64,000 nucleotides of DNA from Pedobacter metabolipauper (GCF_004362715.1 NZ_SNYC01000010.1:1-64000), one strand, 5' to 3'. Shown: positions 55,331-64,000, numbered from the stretch's first letter. The notes: a model not told the origin generated them from the letters alone. Numbers and translations: made by a program.

Positions 55331-55358
55331 TTGGGTCATTAAATCTTAGGCAAACTTA

Positions 55359-55390
55359 AAAGCAGCATTGATCAACCGTAATGCTGCTTT
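55359..55390 (+). terminator. Intrinsic terminator after SDR gene
   Basis: A perfect 11-bp stem AAAGCAGCATT/AATGCTGCTTT, with five T at the end of the stem and more after one G. It lies 29 bases after the stop codon. Confidence 0.9.
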
Positions 55391-55516
55391 TTGTTTTATA
55401 TCTCTTCGTCTTAAACTTCGTCTTAAAATGATTTGATAACCCCGGCGATTAATAGCCTTGAGAACTCATTTTCCGGATAAAAGACATTGTTAGGATCTGC
55501 TGATTTTGTTTAAATT

Positions 55517-55524
55517 TACTTTTG
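55517..55524 (+). promoter_or_regulatory. -7 box TACTTTTG for the VOC gene
   Basis: TAnnTTTG match 17 bases before the ATG at 55542. The nearest TTG upstream gives a 26-bp spacer, so the -33 is weak. Confidence 0.5.
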
Positions 55525-55541
55525 CACTTAAAGACGCACAT

Positions 55542-55904
55542 ATGGATTTTATCAAATTGGTTCCCAATGTATTTTATACAGATATCGATGAAGGTTTAAA
55601 GCTTTTTGTCGATTGTCTTGAGTTTAAAGTTACGCATAACGAACTGGGTTCCTTAAAGCGATTTTGTGTATTGGAAAAGGACGGATTAAGAATAAATCTG
55701 TTTGAAGATGCAATTCTGGCGAAAGAACACCATCCTGAATTCCGGCTGGTGACCAGTGATATTGAAGAAGTTTACAGGAAAGTATCTGCATCGCATGCTG
55801 AGTTCTTACATCCTAATCTTAAAACAGTAACGCTTAGGCCATGGGGTGCCAAAGAATTTGCGCTAATGGATATGCAGCTGGGTATTATCATTCAGCAATG
55901 GTAA
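55542..55904 (+). CDS. VOC family protein (glyoxalase / bleomycin-resistance fold)
   Basis: 120 residues from the ATG at 55542; the longer frame to 55506 covers the promoter and is rejected. Two beta-alpha-beta-beta-beta units: IKLVPNVFYTDIDEGLKLFV and FRLVTSDIEEVYRKVSASHA, ending KEFALMDMQLGIIIQQW. Glu in the last strands could be a metal ligand, but the usual four-ligand set is not complete, so activity as glyoxalase I is not certain. It overlaps or abuts a Crp/Fnr gene and is likely in one operon with it. Confidence 0.8.
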   Translation: MDFIKLVPNVFYTDIDEGLKLFVDCLEFKVTHNELGSLKRFCVLEKDGLRINLFEDAILAKEHHPEFRLVTSDIEEVYRKVSASHAEFLHPNLKTVTLRPWGAKEFALMDMQLGIIIQQW

Positions 55905-55906
55905 TC

Positions 55907-56506
55907 ATGACTAACTCAGGGATGTTCGAACAGCTTAAAAATAAGTTATCGCCAGATGCAGAGATGTGGGTTGCATATAAAGGGTATTTTACGCGTATTG
56001 AAGTCGCTGCAAAAACAAGTTTACTGAAGGAAGGTGATGTTGCCAATAAGCTATTTCTCATTGAAAGAGGTAGTATCCGGGGATGGCACAATTACGACGG
56101 AAAGGAAGTTACAGTTCAATTCTTCTTTGAGAATAATACAGTTTCCTCTATTGAAAGCCTTAGAAAAGATATTCCGAGTTCAATTACGATTGAAACTATT
56201 GAACCCAGCATTATCTGGTGGATTGATAAAAAAAACCTAAATAAGATCATTTCAGAGATCAAAGAGATTCCCAGACTGCGCGATATACTTATTGATACGG
56301 TTTTTGAACGTACTTTTGATTACATTAAACAGTTCTCCACATTTATACGTGATTCTCCCGAACAGCGTTATTTAAATCTTATCAAAGAACGTCCGCAAAT
56401 TGTGAGGCGCGTTCCGCAACATTACATTGCCTCATACCTCGGAATTTCTTCCGTACATCTTAGCCGGATTAAAAACAAACTTGTCCGAACCAAGTCGTCT
56501 ATTTGA
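55907..56506 (+). CDS. Crp/Fnr family transcriptional regulator
   Basis: 199 residues from the ATG at 55907, two bases after the VOC stop; an ATG at 55898 overlaps it. cNMP-binding-like domain: VAAKTSLLKEGDVANKLFLI, then RGSIRGWHNYDGKEVTVQFF; and a C-terminal helix-turn-helix: VPQHYIASYLGISSVHLSRI. The Cys residues of Fnr are absent, so oxygen sensing by an Fe-S cluster is not expected. A 16-bp palindrome directly after its stop, at the promoter of the next gene, is a likely operator. Confidence 0.88.
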   Translation: MTNSGMFEQLKNKLSPDAEMWVAYKGYFTRIEVAAKTSLLKEGDVANKLFLIERGSIRGWHNYDGKEVTVQFFFENNTVSSIESLRKDIPSSITIETIEPSIIWWIDKKNLNKIISEIKEIPRLRDILIDTVFERTFDYIKQFSTFIRDSPEQRYLNLIKERPQIVRRVPQHYIASYLGISSVHLSRIKNKLVRTKSSI

Positions 56507-56520
56507 TAACAAATGTTATC
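56505..56520. promoter_or_regulatory. Perfect palindrome GATAACA-AA-TGTTATC, candidate operator
   Basis: 7-bp arms with two central bases, starting in the stop codon of the Crp/Fnr gene and ending just before the TTTG (-33) of the next promoter. Size and symmetry fit a Crp/Fnr dimer site. Confidence 0.6.
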
Positions 56521-56521
56521 G

Positions 56522-56550
56522 TTTGCTGGTGATGCTGTCCTCTACCTTTG
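56522..56550 (+). promoter_or_regulatory. Promoter of quinone-reductase-like gene
   Basis: TTTG at 56522-56525, 17-bp spacer, TACCTTTG at 56543-56550: an excellent match. Leader of 48 bases. Confidence 0.7.
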
Positions 56551-56598
56551 TATAAAGAAATAGAATGGAAGCACATCCATTGACATAAAAAGAAGAAG

Positions 56599-57579
56599 AT
56601 GAAAGCAATAGTAATGTTTCAAAAAGGCGGAATTCCAAAGTATGTAGAAAACTTCCCTGAGCCTGAAATAAATAATGAAGAACAGCTGATCATGACCGTT
56701 CAGGCTGCGGCTATTAAACACCTCGATAAATCGAGTGCAAGCGGCACACACTATTCGACAGAAGGCGACCTCAGTACGGCAAAAGTAATCGGTGGTGATG
56801 GTGTTGGCTTTTTGGAAGACGGCACTAAAGTATTTGCGCTCGGTATAACCGGGATGATGGCAGAAAAAGCTGTGATTGAAAAAAGCAGAATGATCATACT
56901 GCCAGATGGTATTGATTTGGCGGTAGCTGCCGCTTTACCCAATGCGGTTGCTGGCTCGGCGATGGCACTACGCTACCGGGCGGAAATTAAGGCCGGTGAT
57001 ACTGTACTGATCAATGGGGCTACCGGCTTTACAGGCAGGATTGCCGTTCAGTTGGCAAGGCACTATGGCGCAGAGAAAATCATTGCTACTGGCAGGAACG
57101 AGCAATCGTTACACTATTTACTGGGTCTGGGTGTTGATGAAGTGATTTCTATTCGGCAGGACGATGAAAGTTTTGTGGCACGTTTAAAGGAAATACATAA
57201 AGCAACTCCGATCGATGCCGTTGTTGATTATTTGTGGGGGCATCCCGCAGAATTAATCCTGGAGGCCATTAAAGGCCATGGTAATTTCACGCATCGCACC
57301 AATTACGTTACCGTAGGTTCAATGGCCGGCGATAAAATTCAACTATCATCAGAAATATTGCGAAGTGTAGACCTGCATTTGACTGGATCCGGAATGGGGA
57401 GCTGGACAAAACAGCAGATGAAAGTACTGATCTCGGAAATTATTCCTGAGATGCTTCAGCTTGCCGCTGAGGGTAAGCTAAAAGTTGACGTCCAAACTGT
57501 ACCTATTGAAGAGATTGAAAAGATCTGGGAGATGCGTGTGGAGGATGGAAAAAGATTGGTAGTCTCGATTAAAAATTAG
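56599..57579 (+). CDS. Medium-chain reductase, quinone oxidoreductase / zinc-independent ADH-like
   Basis: 326 residues. N-terminal GroES-like domain (MKAIVMFQKGGIPKYVENFP), then the Rossmann domain with VLINGATGFTGRIAVQLARH (AxGxxG-type NADPH motif) and GAEKIIATGRN. No catalytic or structural zinc Cys are seen, so it belongs with the QOR side of the family and probably uses NADPH to reduce quinones or enones in the cytoplasm. Its promoter carries a palindrome next to the Crp/Fnr gene, so control by that regulator is likely. The MORN-repeat gene is only 12 bases downstream. Confidence 0.88.
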   Translation: MKAIVMFQKGGIPKYVENFPEPEINNEEQLIMTVQAAAIKHLDKSSASGTHYSTEGDLSTAKVIGGDGVGFLEDGTKVFALGITGMMAEKAVIEKSRMIILPDGIDLAVAAALPNAVAGSAMALRYRAEIKAGDTVLINGATGFTGRIAVQLARHYGAEKIIATGRNEQSLHYLLGLGVDEVISIRQDDESFVARLKEIHKATPIDAVVDYLWGHPAELILEAIKGHGNFTHRTNYVTVGSMAGDKIQLSSEILRSVDLHLTGSGMGSWTKQQMKVLISEIIPEMLQLAAEGKLKVDVQTVPIEEIEKIWEMRVEDGKRLVVSIKN

Positions 57580-57591
57580 TATTTTAGATTC

Positions 57592-58581
57592 ATGAAATTA
57601 ACGTTCACCCTCCTGTTGTTCATGGTAACAACGCTATCTATATCTGCTCAGGAAACCCAGCAGCTTAAATTCTGTAATTGTATAGATAAGGTTGACCAAA
57701 TTTCTCCTGTTTTAAATGGAAAGTATGAGCGAACCTGCAATGGAAAGATCAACGAAACTGGTGCTTTTAAAGATGGCAATAAGGATGGTGAATGGACAAC
57801 CTACAATGCAAAGGGTGGGGTGATCAAGAAGGTAAACTATGTTAATGGGAAGTTAAATGGTAAATCTGAACTTTTCTATTTCAATGGGAAGGCAAAGCTT
57901 AGTGCCTCTTTTGTTGAGGGAAAGCCAGATCAGGAGTGGGTATTTTACAATAGTAATGGGAAAGTGATGATTCAGGGGAAATATGATAAGGGCAAGCCTG
58001 TGAATTTGTGGGATGTTTATAATGGAAGTAAAATTGCTGTGCAGTATGATTTTGCTACTTCTAAATATATAAAACAAGATAGGCCCGGTTTACGTAAATC
58101 CGGCAGCTTTATGCGCAATGATAATTCAGGCGAGTATTTCTTTTTTTATTTCTCTAATGAGGCAATGATCGGTGAAACCGCACCATTGGGCGGTCAGAAG
58201 TTTGCGATCAGTTTACTCCAGGATCTACATGAAATGCCATCGGACTATTGGGATACGTTTGTGAGCTACGAATATTTGGCGACGGTTTCTGTGTCTCCTG
58301 ATCACCAGAGTTCTTTCTCGTTGAGCCGTTTCGACGGCGATTACGATTTACAGAATGCCATTGTCTATCCATTTGTTGTAAAGACAAATCCGGAGTCTAA
58401 ACTGAAGAAAGTAGATCATACGGATTTATCCAGGAAGTTGCTGGATTTTAAGATCAATGAGACTTTCAGTTTCCTGCCGCCCTGGGTATTTGCCGGAAAG
58501 CCGGAAGTTAAGGTCCATTTACCTTACGTGATTAACCGATTGGTTGATTTAAATAGGCCGGCAGAGAAGAAGTACAATTAG
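57592..58581 (+). CDS. Exported MORN-like (YwqK-type) repeat protein
   Basis: 329 residues with a signal peptide (LTFTLLLFMVTTLSISAQ). A Cys-rich start (LKFCNCIDKV, YERTCNG) precedes at least four YwqK/MORN-2 repeats (about 50-145), with the pattern G-x-(F/Y)-x-(D/N)-G-x-x-x-G in GAFKDGNKDGEW, NYVNGKLNGKSE, SFVEGKPDQEW and KYDKGKPVNLW. The second half is a separate domain. NCBI names YwqK proteins as antitoxin components, but the secreted form here is not an antitoxin by sequence alone. It follows the reductase gene by 12 bases and may be cotranscribed. Confidence 0.75.
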   Translation: MKLTFTLLLFMVTTLSISAQETQQLKFCNCIDKVDQISPVLNGKYERTCNGKINETGAFKDGNKDGEWTTYNAKGGVIKKVNYVNGKLNGKSELFYFNGKAKLSASFVEGKPDQEWVFYNSNGKVMIQGKYDKGKPVNLWDVYNGSKIAVQYDFATSKYIKQDRPGLRKSGSFMRNDNSGEYFFFYFSNEAMIGETAPLGGQKFAISLLQDLHEMPSDYWDTFVSYEYLATVSVSPDHQSSFSLSRFDGDYDLQNAIVYPFVVKTNPESKLKKVDHTDLSRKLLDFKINETFSFLPPWVFAGKPEVKVHLPYVINRLVDLNRPAEKKYN

Positions 58582-58746
58582 GCAGGCCAGGTTTGATTAA
58601 TACTTTTATACGCGGCCGCAACGTTGCAGGTAGATAATAAGTGGACTTTAGGATTATTGGCTAACATTTAATTCTTTTCATAACCATTCATAGAGATACC
58701 GAAAGGTACATAAAATTTTAAACGATGATCCACATCAATATAAACA

Positions 58747-58780
58747 AAAAAGCCTGAAATCTTACGATCTCAGGCTTTTT
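58747..58780. terminator. Bidirectional intrinsic terminator
   Basis: A perfect 11-bp stem AAAAAGCCTGA/TCAGGCTTTTT between convergent genes, T-rich on both strands. Confidence 0.9.
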
Positions 58781-58844
58781 GATGGTTTGGTCTTATGTGC
58801 CTGCTGGTCTCTCAAGCCGGCACACGATTCATTTTATGATAGAT

Positions 58845-61325
58845 TTAAAACCGGTAACCTAACGTAGTAATAAACTGACGTGGGGCAATCGGATTGATAC
58901 TATAATTTTCATGAACAAAATAATTCAATTCATTGGTAATGTTTGAGATCTTGGCAAGAAGCGAAAGCTTTTTCCAGGAATACCCGCCAGAAAGGTCAAA
59001 CGTTGTAAAACCACTTAAAGGTATTAGTCTGCTAACAGTTTGAGTTTTGGTGTCGTTGTAACCGCCATTACGGTTTCCTGTATAATAGGCTGATGCCCCG
59101 ATTTTTAAACCTCTTAACTTACCATCCTGAAGGGTATAGAATAGAGATCCGTTTGCCGTATTCTTGGTTGTACCTACCAAACGCTGCCCTTCAACTGTGC
59201 CGCCGACTGTTGAAGTAGCTTTGCCAGTTGGGTTTGCCGTTGTAACAGGCACATCGTAAGTGATTACAGTTTTGTCTCTGGTTTCTGTATAACGAATGAA
59301 GTTATAGCTATAGCCGGCAATAAAATTTAGTCCCGGTAATATGTTCCCTGTCAGGTCAAATTCTACACCATTGCTTAATGTTTTACCATTTAATTCTTTC
59401 ACATTACTGTCCCCATTTCCTGTACCATCAGCTTTTACAAGTGCTTGCTGTGCAAAGTTGCTGTTTTTGATGCTATAGGCAGTTATGTTTGCCGATAACC
59501 TTCCATCCAGGAAGTCGTTTTTGATACCTGCCTCGTATTGATCAACAAGAGAAGGATCGAGTGTAGCACCATAGATATCAAGACCGGTATTTGCAATTAG
59601 ATTATTTGCATAGCTCACATAAACCGAAGTTGTTTTTAACGGCTGATAGATTAAAGCAAGTTTAGGAGAAAATGCTTTCTCTGTTTTGCCTACAGCTGTT
59701 CCTTTTGAATTGACCCCTGTAGCTAGTGTATTGATGCTGGTAGCCGGGGTTTTCTGAAAAGTATACCTGATACCTGCCAAGACCTTAAATTTATCAGTTA
59801 ATGAAACCAGGTCCTGAACAAAAGCACCCATTCTGTAGATCGGGGCATTCGTTCTGGTAGTATTGGTTGCTTCAGGCTGAATTCCTGTTCCTGCAAAAGT
59901 AGATGGGTCGAGGAGGTTTACGCTGCCGTAATTAAATGAGGCAACACCGGAAGGTCCGTAAACAAAACCATTAGATGTTGTTTTAGATTGATCGGCATCA
60001 GCACCCACCAACAATTTGTGGTTAATGCTGCCAGTATTGAATTGACCATTTAAGTTAATTTGCTGATTGTAAGAAAACTCTTCCGTTTTTGAACGGGTAA
60101 CATTACGCAAGGCAATACCTTCTGTATTGGCGAAAGGACGTTCTGCACTATAATAATCTCTATTGTAAGATTGTACAGATCCGAGTACATTTATTTTCCA
60201 GCTTTCATTAAACTGATGATCTATACTTAGCTGTGAAGAAACAGTATTGGTGTTGTTGTATGCCCATGGTGCATTGATGTAAGACCCACGACCGATATTT
60301 ACAATTTTATTGTCAATGGTCCCGATCCCAAAATCAGGGGTGAAGTCACTTTTTAAATAATCGCCCTGAAGCACGATCTCTGTTTTATCAGATAGTTTAT
60401 AAAGCAATGATGGATTAACATAAACCCTGTCTGCATGTACGCTATTTCTATAACTTGCAGCTTTCTCATACGTACCGATTGCACGAAAAGCCAGCTTTTG
60501 ACTGATTGGGCCGTAAAGGTCAAGCGTTGGTTTGTACAGATCGTAGCTTCCTGTACGGAAAGACACCTCTCCGCCATTTTCAAACTTAGGTTTCTTGGTA
60601 ACCATATTAACTACAGCACCTCCGCTTACACCGCCATACAGCAATGCAGCACTTCCTTTTAGAACCTCTACAGATTCCAGTGTGCTTGTTTCCGGCATAC
60701 CACCGGTACTGGTGCGTGCGCCATTTTTGAATACATTATTACCCCCAAGACTATAACCGCGGGCAAAGAACGTTTCGCCACTTACGCCACCGCGGTTTTC
60801 ACCATAGGCAACTCCATTGACATTCTTTAGCACGTCGCTCAGGCGGTTTGCTTGCTGATCAGCAATGATCTGCGCACCAATAATTTGAACTGCCTGTGGG
60901 AGATCTCTTGATGGAATGTCGATCTTACCAGTGCGGATTGATTTTGTATTTGGTGATTTGTAAGTTGAGATCACAATCTCATCCAATTGAGAACCACTTT
61001 CCGTTAATGTGAAGTCTGCCGTTGTAGCCTCCCCATCAGTAACCGTTACCTTCTGGGTTTGTACCTGCAAACCAACTGATGAAGTTTTAACGGTATATTC
61101 ACCGCTTTTAAGATTATTAAAAACGAAAACCCCAGATTCGTTAGTGGCCGTTTTCTTGTTGTTTTCAACAATTTGAACGGTGACATAAGCTGCGGGCTGA
61201 CCATCGTTAGTTTTTACTTTCCCCCGGATAGAGCCATTGGCAATTCCAGAAGCAGTTTGAGCAGAGAGCGTAAAGTTTGAGAGTAAGAGCGCAGATAAAA
61301 ATACGATTGTGTAAAAATATTTCAT
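58845..61325 (-). CDS. TonB-dependent siderophore receptor
   Basis: 826 residues from the ATG at 61323-61325, which opens a signal peptide (MKYFYTIVFLSALLLSNFTL). Carboxypeptidase-regulatory-like domain (IRGKVKTNDGQPAAYVTVQI, about 35-110), plug (IPSRDLPQAVQIIGAQIIAD, VLKNVNGVAYGENRGGVSGE, SVEVLKGSAALLYGGVSGGA, about 125-250) and barrel ending APRQFITTLGYRF. The plug motif is that of ferric-siderophore receptors, but with YGGVSGGAVVNMV it differs from the receptor at 45232. No PepSY or reductase gene follows. Has the best promoter of the window. Confidence 0.93.
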   Translation of the reverse strand: MKYFYTIVFLSALLLSNFTLSAQTASGIANGSIRGKVKTNDGQPAAYVTVQIVENNKKTATNESGVFVFNNLKSGEYTVKTSSVGLQVQTQKVTVTDGEATTADFTLTESGSQLDEIVISTYKSPNTKSIRTGKIDIPSRDLPQAVQIIGAQIIADQQANRLSDVLKNVNGVAYGENRGGVSGETFFARGYSLGGNNVFKNGARTSTGGMPETSTLESVEVLKGSAALLYGGVSGGAVVNMVTKKPKFENGGEVSFRTGSYDLYKPTLDLYGPISQKLAFRAIGTYEKAASYRNSVHADRVYVNPSLLYKLSDKTEIVLQGDYLKSDFTPDFGIGTIDNKIVNIGRGSYINAPWAYNNTNTVSSQLSIDHQFNESWKINVLGSVQSYNRDYYSAERPFANTEGIALRNVTRSKTEEFSYNQQINLNGQFNTGSINHKLLVGADADQSKTTSNGFVYGPSGVASFNYGSVNLLDPSTFAGTGIQPEATNTTRTNAPIYRMGAFVQDLVSLTDKFKVLAGIRYTFQKTPATSINTLATGVNSKGTAVGKTEKAFSPKLALIYQPLKTTSVYVSYANNLIANTGLDIYGATLDPSLVDQYEAGIKNDFLDGRLSANITAYSIKNSNFAQQALVKADGTGNGDSNVKELNGKTLSNGVEFDLTGNILPGLNFIAGYSYNFIRYTETRDKTVITYDVPVTTANPTGKATSTVGGTVEGQRLVGTTKNTANGSLFYTLQDGKLRGLKIGASAYYTGNRNGGYNDTKTQTVSRLIPLSGFTTFDLSGGYSWKKLSLLAKISNITNELNYFVHENYSINPIAPRQFITTLGYRF

Positions 61326-61352
61326 AAGCTTATTTAGATTAATTCCAGGCCG

Positions 61353-61384
61353 CAAAAGTAATCCCGCAATTTCAAACCGCCAAA
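61353..61384 (-). promoter_or_regulatory. Promoter of second TonB receptor gene
   Basis: On the minus strand TTTG (61384-61381), a 20-bp spacer and TACTTTTG (61360-61353), fully matching the Bacteroidetes consensus. Leader of 27 bases. Confidence 0.75.
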
Positions 61385-61538
61385 TTTATTTAGAACTATT
61401 TTAAATAACGCGATCTATCATGCGATAAGGTGTTAAACTTCCATTAAATTTATTACCATTGCTGACTCTCAAAAACTAATATTAAGCTTTTACCAAAACC
61501 AGGCATGGAACCGGGTTATTTAACAATATTGTCGTGTA

Positions 61539-62726
61539 ATGGAATCTATTGTTCTTACCAAACAGCAAGCGCGGAAGATCATTCTTAACGCCGCCGGACT
61601 TGCTCATAAAGCACAATTCGGGCTGGGAATTGAGGCTGTTTATCGGGTAATTGACCATTTGGGTTTTGTACAGCTGGATACAAACTATGTTGTGGAGCGT
61701 GCCCATCATCACGTCATGGCCGCGCGTATACCTGACTATCAAACGGAATGGCTGGCCAATCTTTGTGAAGATGGCCGTATCTTTGAGTACGTGACTTCAG
61801 ACGCGGGATATCTTCCCATGTACGATTTCCGCTATTCTCTGCCTGTAAAAAAAGCTTTTGAAACACAACGGAAGCCGCTTACTAAGCCGGAAATTAATTT
61901 GATGAAGCAGATTCTTGATCGGGTGGAACGTGAGGGGCCACTTATGGTTGGAGATTTTGACAATGACCGACAGGAAGCCAGCTCTGGCTGGTGGGACTGG
62001 CGACCCGCTAAGGTTGCGCTCGAAAGACTTTACCTCGATGGAAACCTGATGATCAGCCGTACCAAATCCTTCCATAAAGTATATGACCTGCCGCTCAACT
62101 TAGTACCCCAGGATACAGATCTGTCCATGCCTGCAATAGAAGAATATGCCCGCTTTGTTATCTGCCGGACTTTAGGTGCGCTCGGCATTGCATCTGCCAA
62201 AGAAATGGCCTGGCGTGCCCGTCATGTAAAGGGTAATTTGGTAAAGAAGGAACTGGAAAAAATGGCTCAGACTGGCGAGGTAAAATTGGTTTTTGTAGAT
62301 GACCTGAAAGGCCCGCTTTATATGCTGCCCAATCAGGAAACCAACATTGAACTGTCAAATGAGGTCTTCATCCTTTCACCTTTTGATATTCTCAATGTTT
62401 TCCGTCACCGCTTGAAGGATTTTTTCAATTTTGATTACCAGATCGAGTGCTTCGTGCCCGCCCCGAAACGTAAGTATGGTTATTTTTCTTTACCTGTTCT
62501 TGCCGGGGATGTATTTATTGCAAGGATGGATGCCAAAGCAGACAGAAAACAAAAAGTGCTGATTGTACATAATATCCATTTTGAACCTATTGATCCCGAC
62601 CAGGTCATTATTGAAAAGTTCATCGAAGCGTTAAAGGCATTCGTACAGTTTAACCAATGCCGGGACATCATTTTCAAGAGATCCAATAATGAAAACTATC
62701 TAGAATTGATCAGCAAAAGTTTTTAA
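61539..62726 (+). CDS. YcaQ/AlkZ family DNA glycosylase (winged helix-turn-helix)
   Basis: 395 residues. Tandem winged-helix domains; the catalytic QLD (Gln45-Asp47) in FVQLDTNYVVERAHHHV fits the QxD motif of YcaQ and its relatives, and FILSPFDILNVFRHRLKDFF, RKYGYFSLPVL and VFIARMDAKADRK match the family C-terminus. Known members unhook DNA interstrand crosslinks or excise bulky lesions. It is cytosolic and not in an operon. Gene name withheld because YcaQ-like and AlkZ-like subgroups cannot be told apart here. Confidence 0.9.
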   Translation: MESIVLTKQQARKIILNAAGLAHKAQFGLGIEAVYRVIDHLGFVQLDTNYVVERAHHHVMAARIPDYQTEWLANLCEDGRIFEYVTSDAGYLPMYDFRYSLPVKKAFETQRKPLTKPEINLMKQILDRVEREGPLMVGDFDNDRQEASSGWWDWRPAKVALERLYLDGNLMISRTKSFHKVYDLPLNLVPQDTDLSMPAIEEYARFVICRTLGALGIASAKEMAWRARHVKGNLVKKELEKMAQTGEVKLVFVDDLKGPLYMLPNQETNIELSNEVFILSPFDILNVFRHRLKDFFNFDYQIECFVPAPKRKYGYFSLPVLAGDVFIARMDAKADRKQKVLIVHNIHFEPIDPDQVIIEKFIEALKAFVQFNQCRDIIFKRSNNENYLELISKSF

Positions 62727-62733
62727 CAAAAAA

Positions 62734-62760
62734 GCCCGCTAATCTTATGGTTTCGCGGGC
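62734..62760 (-). terminator. Terminator for the TPR gene
   Basis: A 6-bp GC stem GCCCGC/GCGGGC followed on the minus strand by six T, just after the stop of the glycosylase gene on the other strand. Confidence 0.75.
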
Positions 62761-62773
62761 GTTGGTAAAGATA

Positions 62774-63298
62774 TTACTCATCTGTATACGTATACATTAT
62801 TTTCGCTTTTGAATTTTGCTTTGCCGATATACGCTTAATATGATCCTGAAAAGTTCCATATTCAGTTTGGTCAGTAGTAACCAGTATCGCTTTTTCAAAG
62901 TGTTCTTTTGCGGCAACAAAATCTTGTTGCTGTTCGGCATACTTACCCAGTAATTCATGAACTTCTCCCAAGGCTACCCCTGGTACCAGTAATGCTTTTT
63001 CGGCAGTTGTGGAAATTGCTTTATCCATTTTTAGCGTAACTAAAAGTTTTAAATAATCAACGTAGCTATCCGGGAATACCGGATCCAGGTCTACACATTT
63101 TTTGAAATGGTATCCAGCAGTTTGATAGTTTTTAAACTCGTAAAAATAGCAATAGCCCAATTGATAATGCGCCCTGGCATAATTTGGATCAATGTCTATT
63201 ATTTCATTAAATAAATGAAGTGATTTTGGTAGCTCTCCAAAAGTCAGTTCATCTACTGCTTGCAGATATTTCTCATCCACAGTATATAAAATCTCCAT
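62774..63298 (-). CDS. TPR repeat protein
   Basis: 174 residues, cytosolic, no signal peptide. At least three TPR units: ELPKSLHLFNEIIDIDPNYA, AHYQLGYCYFYEFKNYQTAG (with YHFKKCVDLDPVFPDSY), and HELLGKYAEQQQDFVAAKEH. It probably serves as a protein-protein scaffold. Divergent from the partial gene at 63673, which also has TPR-like helices, so both may share a role. Confidence 0.8.
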   Translation of the reverse strand: MEILYTVDEKYLQAVDELTFGELPKSLHLFNEIIDIDPNYARAHYQLGYCYFYEFKNYQTAGYHFKKCVDLDPVFPDSYVDYLKLLVTLKMDKAISTTAEKALLVPGVALGEVHELLGKYAEQQQDFVAAKEHFEKAILVTTDQTEYGTFQDHIKRISAKQNSKAKIMYTYTDE

Positions 63299-63672
63299 AA
63301 GGATCTATTGTATTTGCAAGGATTAACCTTGACAAATGGTTATTATTAAAATTTATTGATTGGTGTTGAAGGTGAAGCCCTCCTGAAATTGGAATCCGGT
63401 GATTACTTCATGCCTGAACCTGTTAACGAACAAGAGTCGCTATTGAGGTTAAATGGTGTAAAAATTAGATATAGCATGGTCATTTTTTTTACAAAGATAT
63501 AAAAAAAGAAAGAATAGCCTCAATTCTAATCGCTTGAAACGTCAATCCAATTGTTAACTCGTAATGTTTCACTTCAATGGAGTAAGGTGAAAATTAATTC
63601 CTCTCTGGGAAATGTAAAACTTATAGCTCTTGTTTTTTGTTAAAGATTTATACTTAACGCAGATAAAGAGTT
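63299..63672. other. 374-bp divergent intergenic region
   Basis: No clear promoter match, hairpin, repeat or gene seen. It is AT-rich in the second half. Confidence 0.5.
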
Positions 63673-64000
63673 ATGCTCATCAACCCAAAAGCAGATATTC
63701 AGCTGAATGAATACGAATTATTTTTAGAAGGTGCCTTGTGCATCAATTCCTCACAATGGTTACCGGCCTATTCTATTTTTAAACAATTGACGGATGGAGC
63801 AAAGAATCCATCTGTTGCCAGACTTTACAATATGGCATTGTGCCATTTTTCTGCTAAAGAATACCTGCAAACTATTTCTGTTTTAAATGAAGCCATACAA
63901 CATATGGCTGTTCCATCTGGTTTTTCAAAACAATCCTCCCGTGTGCCCGATGTATTGTTAGCACATGAATACGAACATAATGCTCATGAATCAGCGATTA
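63673..64000 (+). CDS. TPR-like protein, 5' part only
   Basis: The frame starts at the ATG at 63673 and is open to the window edge, giving 109 codons. Predicted helices with TPR-like spacing (LNEYELFLEGALCINSSQWL, YNMALCHFSAKEYLQTISVL). No signal peptide. The rest of the gene is outside the window, so the family and length are open. Confidence 0.7.
   Translation, partial: MLINPKADIQLNEYELFLEGALCINSSQWLPAYSIFKQLTDGAKNPSVARLYNMALCHFSAKEYLQTISVLNEAIQHMAVPSGFSKQSSRVPDVLLAHEYEHNAHESAI

Noticed and set aside
57592..58581. Toxin-antitoxin system based on the YwqK name
   Set aside because: The protein is exported, no toxin gene is next to it, and MORN-like repeats alone do not show antitoxin function.

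Overview
The window reads as chromosomal DNA of a Bacteroidetes bacterium, most likely family Sphingobacteriaceae and probably Pedobacter. Supporting signs are a SusC/SusD pair with an ECF sigma factor and FecR anti-sigma factor, two other TonB-dependent receptors with carboxypeptidase-like N-termini, DUF6266 proteins, a GH97 glycosidase, many lipoproteins, TlpA-type thioredoxins, and promoters of the Bacteroidetes type (TTTG, about 15-20 bases, TAnnTTTG). There are no rRNA or tRNA genes, no CRISPR array and no recognisable transposase of a classical IS.

Layout. 1-7259 (minus) is the 5' part of a giant secreted repeat protein that leaves the window at its C-terminal side. It is built of beta-helix, NHL-propeller and Ig-like modules, with a ~3.0 kb internal duplication. 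7480-9444 is a GH97 alpha-galactosidase-type enzyme. 9.8-12.2 kb holds two lipoproteins and an Rpn-type PD-(D/E)XK nuclease with a truncated tandem copy. 12.6-18.4 kb looks accessory: a Pif1-like helicase, two DUF6266 paralogues, a Crp-like regulator, a small HTH protein and an orphan gene. 18.5-25.3 kb has small exported proteins, an ABC exporter, a five-PAS/GAF sensor without an ATPase domain, and a very acidic protein with its neighbour.

25.4-35.4 kb is an outer-membrane uptake locus on the minus strand (sigma, FecR, SusC, SusD, TlpA). It is interrupted between sigma and FecR by an oppositely oriented, frameshifted esterase gene that is flanked on both sides by copies of a structured palindromic repeat. 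More copies of this repeat lie at 37.5-37.7 kb. 35.5-43.1 kb holds metabolic genes (D-lactate dehydrogenase type, PRC-barrel, hemolysin III, aldo/keto reductase), an AraC regulator preceded by a 275-bp tandem repeat array, and a serine hydrolase-TPR protein.

43.2-49.3 kb is an iron-uptake-type locus (TonB receptor, PepSY membrane protein, small membrane protein) with an HTH regulator upstream. 49.5-55.3 kb is a run of small exported proteins, a TlpA protein and an SDR. 55.5-58.6 kb carries a VOC protein, a Crp/Fnr regulator, a quinone-reductase-like protein with a 16-bp palindrome at its promoter, and a MORN-repeat protein. The end has a second siderophore-type receptor, a YcaQ/AlkZ-family DNA glycosylase and two TPR-like proteins, the last one cut by the window edge.

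The most unusual signals are: the palindromic repeat family and its association with a cassette inserted between a sigma factor and its anti-sigma factor; the AraC-upstream array of about 14 TCA-N3-T(G/A)A dyads; and NHL propellers nested inside split Ig domains in the giant protein. All family assignments come from reading motifs by eye; no database search was run.
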